From a virus, in the IMG/VR virus record IMGVR_UViG_3300029448_000129, positions 1 to 38,198 of that record: DNA of 38,198 nucleotides; one strand, 5' to 3'. The notes beneath the pieces are model-generated. The model saw only the letters and a list, made by a program, of their open reading frames with translations, was not told the origin of the DNA and searched no databases. The translations under genes and the position numbers were made by a program. Of this stretch, positions 7,064 to 14,664 are shown in pieces (the first letter of the stretch is position 1; every line of letters begins with the position of its first letter).

Positions 7064-8662
7064 CTAGATAGTAGTTAAATCACTAATAAAGATTTTTCCG
7101 TAGAATTCAGGTCTGATCATCTTCTTAGCATAACGAGTCATTAAACCTTTTCTTGGAGTGAAGGTTTCAGGATCGTATACTAGAGGAGTCATCATTAATG
7201 GTACGTATGGAGCATAAACTGCACCAGTTTCTAAGAATTGAGATCCTCTATATCCTAACAACGCAATGTTCTCAGTCATATATGGGTTCTTGTATACTTG
7301 GAATCTGTTGTTTAATGCACCTACTTTCTGTACGCCCATTGCAAATTGATCCGCATCACCGTTTGTATTAGCAGCATATCCAGGAATTGATTCTAGGATA
7401 GTTGCAACAGTTGGAGATACTACAATAAAGTTAGCACCACCTCTTAACGTTTTTTGGTGAATCTTGTTAGATACTTTTTGGATTTTAGTCCCTAAAGTTT
7501 GGAACCATTGTCCTTGAGTATTATAAAAATCTGAAGTAGAAGTAATAAATGCACTTCCATTCCATATTTTATTGTTCTCAGCAGACCACTTTTCAGTAGT
7601 TTTAGCACCTAAGATCAACATATCTAAAATTTCTAGATCGATTTCCATTGAAATGTACTCACTAAGTAGTGAAGTCAATTCAGCTTCTGCATCGATTGAA
7701 TGATATGCGTTAAGATCTTGTGCAAATTCTGGAGTCCATTGAGCTTTCAATTTTCTTGTCTTAGCAACTACTGCTTCAGACTGTAATTGAACATCAATTT
7801 CAGGAATTGTGATAGAAGTATCAACTGCTGCTGTTGAATCAGCTTCAAAGTCTCCTCTTGTGTTGTCAGCAGGCTGTAAGCTATGCTTTACAGATCCGGC
7901 AAATTGCCCGTTAGCTGCAACAGTAATATCACTTTTCTTAATTACGAAAGTTACGTCGTTTCCAGATACAGTTGTAAGTTCAGGATAGTTAGTAATATCC
8001 GCAGAAGCAGATACTAATCTAAATGATCTTACAGCTTCTTTGTCAAATGCTACAGATGACATGTCTACTACGTATGTAGCGTAATCAGAAGGTAATTTTT
8101 CTTCGTTATAAGCAATTGAACTTGAAGCGGCAGATCCAGTAGCTTGAGCAGATACAGCTAAGGATTTTTCGTTTACAGAGTATCCGAATTTACCTGCACC
8201 ATAAAGACCGCCAGAAGCGTCAGTATCAGCTGCCATTTTAGTTCCACCTTCAGTTACGTTTCCGTACATATTGTCTCCGTCTGATCTTCCGCCTGTAGCA
8301 GTACCGTATTTAAAGTCTAAGTAAAATATTAGACCTGAAGGTAAGCTCATTGGTTGTACAGATACAAAGTCTTGTGCTACGATTTGAGAAAATACTTTTC
8401 TCACTAATGGAAGAGCAACTCCAGCCCACTGCTCACCAGCACCGGCAGTAAAGCCAGCTGATGTACCAGATGCACCAGTGTTGTTAGCCTCAGCAACGAT
8501 TTGCTTAGCTTGGTTTTCCAAAATCATAGCCATGTTAGCTGTTCCTTTTTCATCTAGTCCTTCTAGAAGTCCGGAAGCAGCCCATTTTTCAGATAGTCTA
8601 GTAGCATCAGCTTGTAAGCTTTTGTAGCCATTAGCACTTTCTAATAGGTTATTAATTTCCAT
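7064..8662 (-). CDS. 23: Major capsid protein, T4 gp23-like
   Basis: This 532-residue protein has the size and layout of T4-type major capsid proteins. The N-terminal pro-region (MEINNLLESANGYKSL, later LSEKWAASGLLEGLDE and MAMILENQAKQIVAE) is followed by the conserved AGEQWAGVALPLVRKVFSQI and VQPMSLPSGLIFYLDFKYGT segments. The C-terminal part has GGANFIVVSPTVATILESIP, GYRGSQFLETGAVYAPYVPL and KGLMTRYAKKMIRPEFYGKI. All are typical gp23 signatures. Maturation cleavage by the gp21-like protease is predicted after Glu58 (IVAE-A). It follows the scaffold gene by 25 nt and is bounded by a strong terminator. No Shine-Dalgarno precedes the ATG; the leader is A-rich. Confidence 0.97.
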   Translation of the reverse strand: MEINNLLESANGYKSLQADATRLSEKWAASGLLEGLDEKGTANMAMILENQAKQIVAEANNTGASGTSAGFTAGAGEQWAGVALPLVRKVFSQIVAQDFVSVQPMSLPSGLIFYLDFKYGTATGGRSDGDNMYGNVTEGGTKMAADTDASGGLYGAGKFGYSVNEKSLAVSAQATGSAASSSIAYNEEKLPSDYATYVVDMSSVAFDKEAVRSFRLVSASADITNYPELTTVSGNDVTFVIKKSDITVAANGQFAGSVKHSLQPADNTRGDFEADSTAAVDTSITIPEIDVQLQSEAVVAKTRKLKAQWTPEFAQDLNAYHSIDAEAELTSLLSEYISMEIDLEILDMLILGAKTTEKWSAENNKIWNGSAFITSTSDFYNTQGQWFQTLGTKIQKVSNKIHQKTLRGGANFIVVSPTVATILESIPGYAANTNGDADQFAMGVQKVGALNNRFQVYKNPYMTENIALLGYRGSQFLETGAVYAPYVPLMMTPLVYDPETFTPRKGLMTRYAKKMIRPEFYGKIFISDLTTI

Positions 8663-8687
8663 GGTTTGTTTATATTTTTAAGTTAAA

Positions 8688-9803
8688 TTAAATAATTCCA
8701 GCTAATTTTTGCATTCTACGAACAGCATCAGATACTTCTGCAATCACTTCTGGTTTACTAGCTGTCGTTCCAGTAGCTTTAGATGCAGATCCTTTGTGTT
8801 CTTTTATGCTTTCTTTTTTAGATACTTTTTTAGTACCTATGTTATCAGCAACAGTTTCAAAAACTAATTTTACTTCTTTAACTGTTTCTGCTTTATCAAA
8901 AGCAGCAATAACATTTACTTTTTGAGATTCAGATAAAGTATTAGACTTAAATATTTTGTTTACATATAATAATTTAGAATTAAGAATGTTAACTTCATTA
9001 AGCTCTTTTTTAAGAGTTTCAATAGTTTCTAAAGCTTGATCTAGTTCTGAGTTTTCTGCTTTATCTTCTTTAAGATCTGCTACTCTATTAATATTGTAGC
9101 TTTTTCCGTCAGATTGTGCTTCTACTTGATTAGATGTTTCTTCAGATACTTCTTCTTCTGATACTTTTTCTTCTTCTGATACACCGTCTAGTTCACGAAT
9201 TAGTTCATCTAGATCGATTTCTTCTTCTCCATCTTCCATTTCTGGTTCTTCTACTGGAGCTTCATCTCCCATTCCTTCAATATCACCAGCATCCATATCG
9301 TCAGCAGCAGCGTCTCCGCCTATTTCCTGAGCAATAATGTCTCTAATCATATCTTTGAATTGGTCAACTGATAAATCGGCTAGGTCTTCGTCACCTTCGG
9401 CTTCTTCTGAATGCTCAGCGTCGTCTGCAGTTTCTTCTGCATCATCCTCGGCTTCGTGTTCTTCTTCTGCTACTGCAGGCACCTCTGTTAGGTCTTCCTC
9501 CATTGCTTTGTCTTTGTCATCGTCGTCATGCATAGCTTCATCCATGTCTTTGTCATGGTGTTTAGCTTCTTCCATTTCGTCGTGGTCTTTAGATTTTCCT
9601 TCTTCAACCTCTTCTTCGACTTCGTTTACTACTTCTTCTACTTCTTCAGACTTATCGTCCATTTCTTGTAGTTTAGCAGCTAACATGTCTTTTAGATGAG
9701 GAGTTAAAGTCTCTTCTAAAGCTTCTTTAGCGTTAGCAATAGCGGCTTCTCTTACAGATTTAGCTTCAGCAATAGCTTGCTTGAATAAATCTTTATTTGC
9801 CAT
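8688..9803 (-). CDS. 22: Prohead core scaffold, T4 gp22-like
   Basis: A 371-residue, extremely acidic protein lying between the protease region and the capsid gene, as gp22 does in T4. Residues ~45-215 are dominated by Glu/Asp with Met and His patches. A helical part follows (LDQALETIETLKKELNEVN and onward). The protein ends SDAVRRMQKLAGII; a C-terminal RMQxLAG(I/L) is a recognised gp22 ending. T4 gp22 is shorter (~269 residues), and the acidic N-terminal half accounts for the difference. It forms the scaffolding core around which the prohead assembles and is then degraded by the gp21 protease. Its mRNA leader contains two perfect hairpins. Confidence 0.85.
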   Translation of the reverse strand: MANKDLFKQAIAEAKSVREAAIANAKEALEETLTPHLKDMLAAKLQEMDDKSEEVEEVVNEVEEEVEEGKSKDHDEMEEAKHHDKDMDEAMHDDDDKDKAMEEDLTEVPAVAEEEHEAEDDAEETADDAEHSEEAEGDEDLADLSVDQFKDMIRDIIAQEIGGDAAADDMDAGDIEGMGDEAPVEEPEMEDGEEEIDLDELIRELDGVSEEEKVSEEEVSEETSNQVEAQSDGKSYNINRVADLKEDKAENSELDQALETIETLKKELNEVNILNSKLLYVNKIFKSNTLSESQKVNVIAAFDKAETVKEVKLVFETVADNIGTKKVSKKESIKEHKGSASKATGTTASKPEVIAEVSDAVRRMQKLAGII

Positions 9804-9824
9804 TTTAAAAAATTTGTGGGTTTC

Positions 9825-9844
9825 TACGATTATTTAGAATCGTA
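9825..9844 (-). promoter_or_regulatory. Leader hairpin 1 upstream of scaffold gene
   Basis: Perfect 7-bp inverted repeat with a 6-nt loop, TACGATT-CTAAAT-AATCGTA in the sense strand. It lies 22 nt before the scaffold ATG and has no U-tract, so it is not a terminator. It may protect the mRNA or mark a processing site. Confidence 0.5.
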
Positions 9845-9866
9845 ATGTGAAATATTTGTTTCTTTA

Positions 9867-9887
9867 ATACAGTATAAGAGACTGTAT
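9867..9887 (-). promoter_or_regulatory. Leader hairpin 2 upstream of scaffold gene
   Basis: Perfect 7-bp inverted repeat with a 7-nt loop, ATACAGT-CTCTTAT-ACTGTAT in the sense strand. It lies between the candidate promoter at 9891 and the first hairpin. It has no U-tract. Confidence 0.5.
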
Positions 9888-9890
9888 ATT

Positions 9891-9905
9891 TTTTATATAA
9901 ATATA
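9891..9905 (-). promoter_or_regulatory. Candidate late promoter for scaffold-capsid operon
   Basis: Sense strand TATATTTATATAAAA, 87 nt before the scaffold ATG and inside the 137-bp gap that is the longest intergenic region of the window. It matches the recurrent motif. The long leader with two hairpins is unlike the very short leaders predicted elsewhere. Confidence 0.5.
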
Positions 9906-9940
9906 TACTTTTTACAAAAACCTTTGTAAGTTTGAATACT

Positions 9941-10447
9941 TTATATAGCAGTTAGTATTTCTGCTCCAAGATTTGCTATATCTCTACCTTTAAGAGCTCC
10001 TTTTACTGCACTTAAAACTGCAGTGCCGGCATTTAAACCTTTTATAGCTTGAATAGCACCTATGCCTGCTTTAATTCCTAAACCTGCAAGTACAGCTATA
10101 AATAATCCTTTGGCTATAACCTCTCTTTTGCTTGGGTCTCTTACAAAAGGTGAGATTACTCCGCCAATTAACTTAATAAAATTTTTTTCATTAGTATGGG
10201 CCCAGTTATGTACTGCTTCTGCTTTGTCTGCAGCTTTATTAAACCCTCCTTTTCTCAATGCTTTACCAACATATTTACCAAGCATATCTAAAATAGTATT
10301 AGAAGCTAGTGCATATGATAAAAAACCAACGGCTGTTATGGCTATTTCATCTAATTTGCCATCTTCCATTTCTTTATCTAAAGCTTGTTTTAGCTGGGAT
10401 GCTAATTGTGCTTCATCACTTTCTAAAATAATACTTGATAATTGCAT
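9941..10447 (-). CDS. Tagged prohead or internal protein with Gly/Ala-rich hydrophobic end
   Basis: A 168-residue protein starting MQLSSIILE-S, one of four near-identical N-terminal tags in this window. The next region (DEAQLASQLKQALDKEMEDG) is charged and helical. Then come AVGFLSYALASNTILDMLGK and, near residues 113-150, a Gly/Ala-rich hydrophobic stretch with GLFIAVLAGLGIKAGIGAIQ and TAVLSAVKGALKGRD. It lies between the prohead protease and the scaffold, where T4-like phages carry core and internal proteins. I recognise relatives in marine myoviruses without a known function. The glycine spacing would allow membrane insertion, so a packaged, ejected protein is a reasonable guess, but only a guess. 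Confidence 0.65.
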   Translation of the reverse strand: MQLSSIILESDEAQLASQLKQALDKEMEDGKLDEIAITAVGFLSYALASNTILDMLGKYVGKALRKGGFNKAADKAEAVHNWAHTNEKNFIKLIGGVISPFVRDPSKREVIAKGLFIAVLAGLGIKAGIGAIQAIKGLNAGTAVLSAVKGALKGRDIANLGAEILTAI

Positions 10448-11025
10448 TATGCTCTCAATAAATCATTAATAATCATATCTAAATTATGATAAATAGATTT
10501 AGGAGTTTTATCTTCATTTAAAGATACTGGGTTCATAAAAGCTCCATGTGTAGAGGGGTTAGAAACAAAATCCCAACATACTAAATCAAAATCGTCTTGA
10601 ACTTCTAAATGTCCTTCGTTAGTTTGATTAACAGAACCTGTACCTCTAGATGAAATACCAATTGTATGTCCTGCTTTTATAATTTCTTTTACGATATTAC
10701 CTGACGGTGTATTAAGTAATTCTACTTTGCCCATTAGATCATCTCCTTTCCAGTATAATTCTTTTACTATATGAGAAGCATTTTTTAAGGAGACAACAGG
10801 AGATTCAGGATGATCTAGTTCCCCAAAGGCATTACCTCTATCAACAAACTCTTCAACATACTTCTTAGCTTCTCTTACTAATATATCCTTAGAGTAAACT
10901 CTACCGTTTTGATTTTCGGCTTTAGCTCTTTGCATAACTCCTTCAACCTCGAATACTCCAGGTCTAGTTTTCGACTCTCTTATAGTCGGCTTAAATGGTG
11001 TTACGTCTACTAATAATTGTGCCAT
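10447..11025 (-). CDS. 21: Prohead core protease, T4 gp21-like
   Basis: A 192-residue serine protease of the T4 gp21 family, fused to nothing else. Key segments are NQNGRVYSKDILVREAKKY, GELDHPESPVVSLKNASHIV with His72, KAGHTIGISSRGTGSV with Ser125/Ser126, and FDLVCWDFVSNPSTHGA. The conserved His and Ser of these blocks form the proposed catalytic pair. In T4 this enzyme cleaves scaffold, capsid and internal proteins after Glu in sites of the type (I/L)xE and then degrades itself. It overlaps the start of the following tagged gene by one base (stop TAATG arrangement). Its likely substrates are the neighbouring scaffold, capsid and tagged proteins. Confidence 0.95.
   Translation of the reverse strand: MAQLLVDVTPFKPTIRESKTRPGVFEVEGVMQRAKAENQNGRVYSKDILVREAKKYVEEFVDRGNAFGELDHPESPVVSLKNASHIVKELYWKGDDLMGKVELLNTPSGNIVKEIIKAGHTIGISSRGTGSVNQTNEGHLEVQDDFDLVCWDFVSNPSTHGAFMNPVSLNEDKTPKSIYHNLDMIINDLLRA
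10484..10496 (-). promoter_or_regulatory. Candidate promoter inside protease gene end
   Basis: Sense strand CTATTTATCATAA within the last codons of the protease gene, 36 nt before the ATG of the tagged gene at 10447. It matches the recurrent motif but sits in coding sequence, so chance is possible. Confidence 0.3.
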
Positions 11026-11036
11026 ATAAAGTTTTT

Positions 11037-11912
11037 TTAAATATCTAATACTGCTGCTAATGCATCTTCTGCACTAGTACCTGGTTGTTCATCCATAAGT
11101 CCAATTGCATCTCTAGCAATATCAATTACTCTTTGCTCTTGTTCAGCGTTAGATCCCATACTTACTTGAAGTGTCCCTGCTTTTTCATTTTCAGATACTG
11201 TAGCTTTTTGCATTAGAGCTGTTGTGGTAGATTCTTCTTCAAAATAAGAAAGCTTATATTCATATCCTTCTGCAGAAAAGTTTAACTCATTATCAAATTC
11301 ATAATGATCTTCTCTACCTTTTCCTGCTGCTCTTAATTGTTGAAACATTTTTAATGCTTCTTCTGCTGATACTGTGCCTTTAGTTTCTTGTCCTCCGTGA
11401 CCTCCGTCTTGAGTTAAAACAAGTACAGGTTTGTTCATATCGATACCTGCATCTCTAAATGCATCAGTTGCTTTGAGCTCTGCAGTAGGTACGATATCAT
11501 TTCTTTCATTTACTTTCTTTTCAGATACTCCAGATTTCTGCATTAGAGCTGTTGTAGTAGCTTCTTCTTCAAAATAAGCAATCTTATATTCATATCCTTC
11601 TGCAGAAAAGTTTAACTCGTTTTCAAACTCATAGTAATCTTGCTTATCATCTTCCATACCTTTTGCTCTTAATTGTTGAAACATATTTAATGCTTCTCGA
11701 GCTGATACTATTCCTTTAGTTTCTTGTCCTCCGCGACTTCCGTCTTGAGTTATAACAAGTACAGGTTCATTCATATCGATACCTACTTGTCTGAATGCAT
11801 CTGACGCTTTTAGACTTTTAGTGTCTTCTGGTAGTTGATTTTCGTTTATCTTACTATTAGAAGTTAGTTTATTTTCTGTTAAGAAAGTTCTTAAGTCAAA
11901 GTTATTTTTCAT
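11037..11912 (-). CDS. Head-module protein with internal duplication, 291 aa
   Basis: The N-terminus, MKNNFDLRTFLTE-N, ends in a possible gp21 cleavage site (FLTE). The rest is two copies of one ~110-residue domain. Copy one (about residues 36-135) has ASDAFRQVGIDMNEPVLVIT and EALNMFQQLRAKG. Copy two (about residues 147-245) has ATDAFRDAGIDMNKPVLVLT and EALKMFQQLRAAG. Both continue with ELNFSAEGYEYK and TTTALMQK. The tail contains DIARDAIGLMDEQPGTSAED. No known fold is recognised. Placement directly upstream of the prohead protease and an ATGA overlap with the 554-residue gene point to a prohead core or packaged protein. Confidence 0.6.
   Translation of the reverse strand: MKNNFDLRTFLTENKLTSNSKINENQLPEDTKSLKASDAFRQVGIDMNEPVLVITQDGSRGGQETKGIVSAREALNMFQQLRAKGMEDDKQDYYEFENELNFSAEGYEYKIAYFEEEATTTALMQKSGVSEKKVNERNDIVPTAELKATDAFRDAGIDMNKPVLVLTQDGGHGGQETKGTVSAEEALKMFQQLRAAGKGREDHYEFDNELNFSAEGYEYKLSYFEEESTTTALMQKATVSENEKAGTLQVSMGSNAEQEQRVIDIARDAIGLMDEQPGTSAEDALAAVLDI
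11221..11790 (-). repeat. Tandem ~330-bp intragenic duplication
   Basis: Matching blocks, such as the one at 11221 and 11551 (offset 330) and at 11405 and 11741 (offset 336), show a direct duplication within the 291-residue gene. The 6-bp difference reflects two extra residues in the first copy (near KGMEDDKQDYYE). Nucleotide identity remains high across parts of the copies, for example around tatccttctgcagaaaag, so the duplication is relatively recent. Confidence 0.85.
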
Positions 11913-13573
11913 TTTATTTCCTTTTTAATAGTTTTTTTATTTTCTTGTACTGGGGTGAATACTGTTTCTTTTGGTGCTTCTGTTTCTTGAGCCATACCTG
12001 GGCTAGCTAATTTTTTAACTTGTGGTTGGTCTAAACCTTTAGTAAAACCCATTTTAATTACTGGTCTTAGATCTCTATTGAATGCCTGTTCAACTGCAGG
12101 TGCTAAAAAGCCTCCTACTTTTAAACCTTCTTCATTTCTAATCTCACCTAAAGTATCGTATATCTTTTGAATTTTAGTTCTGGTCTTATCGTAATACTGC
12201 TCAATATCAGTTACAATATTTTCTAATTGATTAATAGCTGATTTCATACCTTCAAAACCTGCATAGTCATCTCCAAATGCAGCTAATACGTTAGTAGCAG
12301 CTTCATTAATTTGTTTTTCTTCTAATACTTTAGTAATGATAGCTTTTAAACTTTCTCTTATAGCTTCATCTTTACCCATTGCTTTTTTGATAGCTTTATC
12401 TTTAGCAGCCATATAATCATCTCCGTCGATATCTCCATCTCCGTCGTGATCTTTTCCTTTCTTTTCGTCTATATAATCTGTATTGACTGATAAAAATTCT
12501 TGAAACTCATCTAAGATTGCCATATCGTCTGGTGAGTTAATAATATCATTATAATGAGTTCTGATAAAGTCTTTTATAGTTTCATTATCAGCTGGCATTG
12601 ATCTCTTAATCAACTGTATTACTTGATTAATAATTTCTTTCTTATCTTCGTAAGGATCTAAAGAAGTATCTATTTCTTCTATACCCTTCATTGCATGGTC
12701 CATATCAGTAGCAGGTTTATTTATTAGCTTTTCTGTAATTTGATCAATCATAGAACGGATACCTGTGTTTTTAATAGTCGCCCACTTATCAAGTTGATCA
12801 TCCCAGATATATCCATAATCAGCTCCCATACTATCTATTTCTTCAGCAATTTCTTTTGCTATTTCGTAGGCTTCTTCAGGTAATTTTATTTTAGTTGGTG
12901 CGTCATTATGAGTAGCAGAAATTTCACCTGAGGCAGGATCCATACTAGTAATATATCCTTTCATAGCAATATCTTTAGCTAAATCATCATTATTATAATG
13001 AGTCATAAGCCCCTGACCTAATCCTGAAGGATAACCATCATAGTGGTTGTAAGTAGTAGTTAATCTGTCACCGCTTAAGTATCCTACTAAAGCTCTAGTT
13101 CCTTCTTTTAAGTTTTCTTTAAGTTCCGCTTTTTTAAGCCCATTAAAAGTATCTACTTCATTACCTTTTTTGACTTCTACTGTTTTATCATGTTTATCTA
13201 CTTTAGAAGAATCTCCTGAGATAAGATGATAATAATGTAAAGGATCTTTTTTTAGATTAGCAACTGCTTTAACTCTAGCTTTTTCTTGATCTTCACCGGA
13301 AACTTTTTCATGGGACATTAATCCTGCTGCTTCCAATTCTATATCTATAGCTCTTCTTAGAGAATCAGTAGAATACTTGAAGGAGTCATCTACTTCAGTT
13401 TTTTCCTCAAAAAGCATATTTTGATTTTTAAGAATCTGTACTGTAGAGTTAAAATCGCTAACACTACTTACGTACATTGGGTATGACTGTCTCATTTGTC
13501 TAACAAATTCCGACTTAGCCATTTTACCTTCGTTTACGGCTCTATATTTTTCAGTTACTGTTATTGTTCTCAT
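11909..13573 (-). CDS. Large head-module protein with EF-hand-like loop, 554 aa
   Basis: This protein starts MRTITVTEKYRAVNEGKMAK. A domain near residues 160-280 has TTTYNHYDGYPSGLGQGLMT and later YGYIWDDQLDKW; I know the YxHYDGYPxxLG pattern from other phages without a function. Near residue 375 the loop KDHDGDGDIDGDDY has the Asp/Gly spacing of a calcium-binding EF-hand. It is followed by AAKDKAIKKAMGKDE. The C-terminal part is helical and ends in a Lys-rich tail. Location between portal and protease suggests a prohead core or packaged protein. Its first codons overlap the preceding 76-residue gene by 23 nt. Confidence 0.55.
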   Translation of the reverse strand: MRTITVTEKYRAVNEGKMAKSEFVRQMRQSYPMYVSSVSDFNSTVQILKNQNMLFEEKTEVDDSFKYSTDSLRRAIDIELEAAGLMSHEKVSGEDQEKARVKAVANLKKDPLHYYHLISGDSSKVDKHDKTVEVKKGNEVDTFNGLKKAELKENLKEGTRALVGYLSGDRLTTTYNHYDGYPSGLGQGLMTHYNNDDLAKDIAMKGYITSMDPASGEISATHNDAPTKIKLPEEAYEIAKEIAEEIDSMGADYGYIWDDQLDKWATIKNTGIRSMIDQITEKLINKPATDMDHAMKGIEEIDTSLDPYEDKKEIINQVIQLIKRSMPADNETIKDFIRTHYNDIINSPDDMAILDEFQEFLSVNTDYIDEKKGKDHDGDGDIDGDDYMAAKDKAIKKAMGKDEAIRESLKAIITKVLEEKQINEAATNVLAAFGDDYAGFEGMKSAINQLENIVTDIEQYYDKTRTKIQKIYDTLGEIRNEEGLKVGGFLAPAVEQAFNRDLRPVIKMGFTKGLDQPQVKKLASPGMAQETEAPKETVFTPVQENKKTIKKEIK

Positions 13574-13781
13574 TCTTTAAATAATCTACTAATTTAGTAC
13601 TAAAAGGCCTTTTGGTCCTTTCTATTTTTTTATATCCCTGTCTTTTTAATGCTTTGGTAGCTCTTTTATCTTTACCAAAAGCATAAGGAGTAGTGAATCC
13701 TTGTATGCTTCCTGAAACGTTTGCTTCTTCTAGTTCCTTTAAGACTTCTCTAACTAAAGAAACAAGATCTAATTTTTTCAT
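13551..13781 (-). CDS. Small basic head-module protein, 76 aa
   Basis: The protein begins MKKLDLVSLVREVLKELEEA and then turns strongly basic: TPYAFGKDKRATKALKRQGY, KKIERTKRPFSTKLVDYL. An acidic-hydrophobic N-terminal helix rich in LxE sites followed by a basic body is the pattern of a small prohead core protein such as T4 gp67 or a packaged DNA-binding protein. There is no sequence evidence for a specific equivalent. It starts one base from the stop of the preceding 284-residue gene and overlaps the following gene by 23 nt, so translation is tightly coupled. Confidence 0.6.
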   Translation of the reverse strand: MKKLDLVSLVREVLKELEEANVSGSIQGFTTPYAFGKDKRATKALKRQGYKKIERTKRPFSTKLVDYLKNENNNSN

Positions 13782-14635
13782 TACAAACTTTTAAGTTCGT
13801 TTACTAAATCGTAATACATCATTAAATTAACTAAGTGATTGTCTGATACTTTAATCTTATTAGTTAAAGGTATAATATTCTTAGAAACTTCTACTAATTT
13901 AATTTTAACTACATCATTTTTTACTCTACCTGTTAATTTTTCAACTGATGTTCTAATCTTATCTAATTCTTCATTTACTAATGAACGAAGTTTTTGACTA
14001 GAATTAACCGATGTAATAAACTGTCTTAGTACGTTTTTTTGCTCTGGTAGTAAGTCTTTATATTTACTATTAAATTTTTCTAAAAGAAATTTAAAAGTTA
14101 AAAGCTTTAAATCTTTATCATATTTAGAATATTCCTCTATTAATGTATCTTTAACACTATTAGGGTCTTGTTTAGCTGTAGTTAAATGTTCTAAAATAGA
14201 AGATTTAAAACTAACTAATAAGTCTGGGTCAATTAGATTATCATTATTTTGAGCTTCTAATAGACAGTATAAAGATGCAATAGCTTTATAATTTGATACT
14301 TGTATACCAAAAAATTCGTTAAGCTTATAGTTATCTCTTATTTCAGATATAAGATCGTATTTAGCTTTCTTAAGTGCTTTCTGATCTAATTTTCTGGATA
14401 CCTCAGTAATAGTAGAAATTATCATTTCAGCTTTACCTTGTGAAATATTTGAATTTTTTAGTATGTATTCATACAATTTAAACTCTTTGACTAAAGTAGA
14501 ATTGCCTGAAAAGTATTTTTTAAGTATACTAACTGCAGGAGAATTATCTTTAGAAAGAGTATCTGAGGCTATTTGCTTAACTAAAAGTTCGTAAATAAGC
14601 CCAGTATTTCTATATTTTGAATGTTTTATTTTCAT
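13781..14635 (-). CDS. Conserved head-module protein after portal, 284 aa
   Basis: A mostly helical, Lys- and Leu-rich protein starting MKIKHSKYRNTGLIYELLVK. The opening K-H-x-K-x-R-N-T-G-x-I-Y-E-x-L-V is a pattern I have seen in other marine T4-like phages at the same place, just after the portal gene, with no known function. No membrane segment, Cys cluster or catalytic motif is visible. In T4 the genes after portal are 67 and 68 (prohead core), so a core or portal-vertex role is possible. A TATTTATTATTA motif precedes the ATG by 13 nt, so the gene probably starts its own transcript. Confidence 0.55.
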   Translation of the reverse strand: MKIKHSKYRNTGLIYELLVKQIASDTLSKDNSPAVSILKKYFSGNSTLVKEFKLYEYILKNSNISQGKAEMIISTITEVSRKLDQKALKKAKYDLISEIRDNYKLNEFFGIQVSNYKAIASLYCLLEAQNNDNLIDPDLLVSFKSSILEHLTTAKQDPNSVKDTLIEEYSKYDKDLKLLTFKFLLEKFNSKYKDLLPEQKNVLRQFITSVNSSQKLRSLVNEELDKIRTSVEKLTGRVKNDVVKIKLVEVSKNIIPLTNKIKVSDNHLVNLMMYYDLVNELKSL

Positions 14636-14648
14636 CTAGATATATTAC

Positions 14649-14662
14649 TAATAATAAATATG
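14649..14662 (-). promoter_or_regulatory. Candidate late promoter, CATATTTATTATTA
   Basis: Sense strand CATATTTATTATTA, in the 29-bp gap after the portal gene and 13 nt before the ATG at 14635. Matches the recurrent motif. Confidence 0.5.
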
Positions 14663-14664
14663 GG

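Noticed and set aside
9134-9699. Plus-strand open frames rich in Leu or Ser opposite the scaffold gene
   Set aside because: They are the complement of a Glu/Asp-rich gene; the low-complexity composition follows from that.
9912-9929. Terminator after the tagged 168-residue gene
   Set aside because: The 7-bp stem (TTACAAA with TTTGTAA) is all A/T except one pair and is followed by A residues, not a U-tract.
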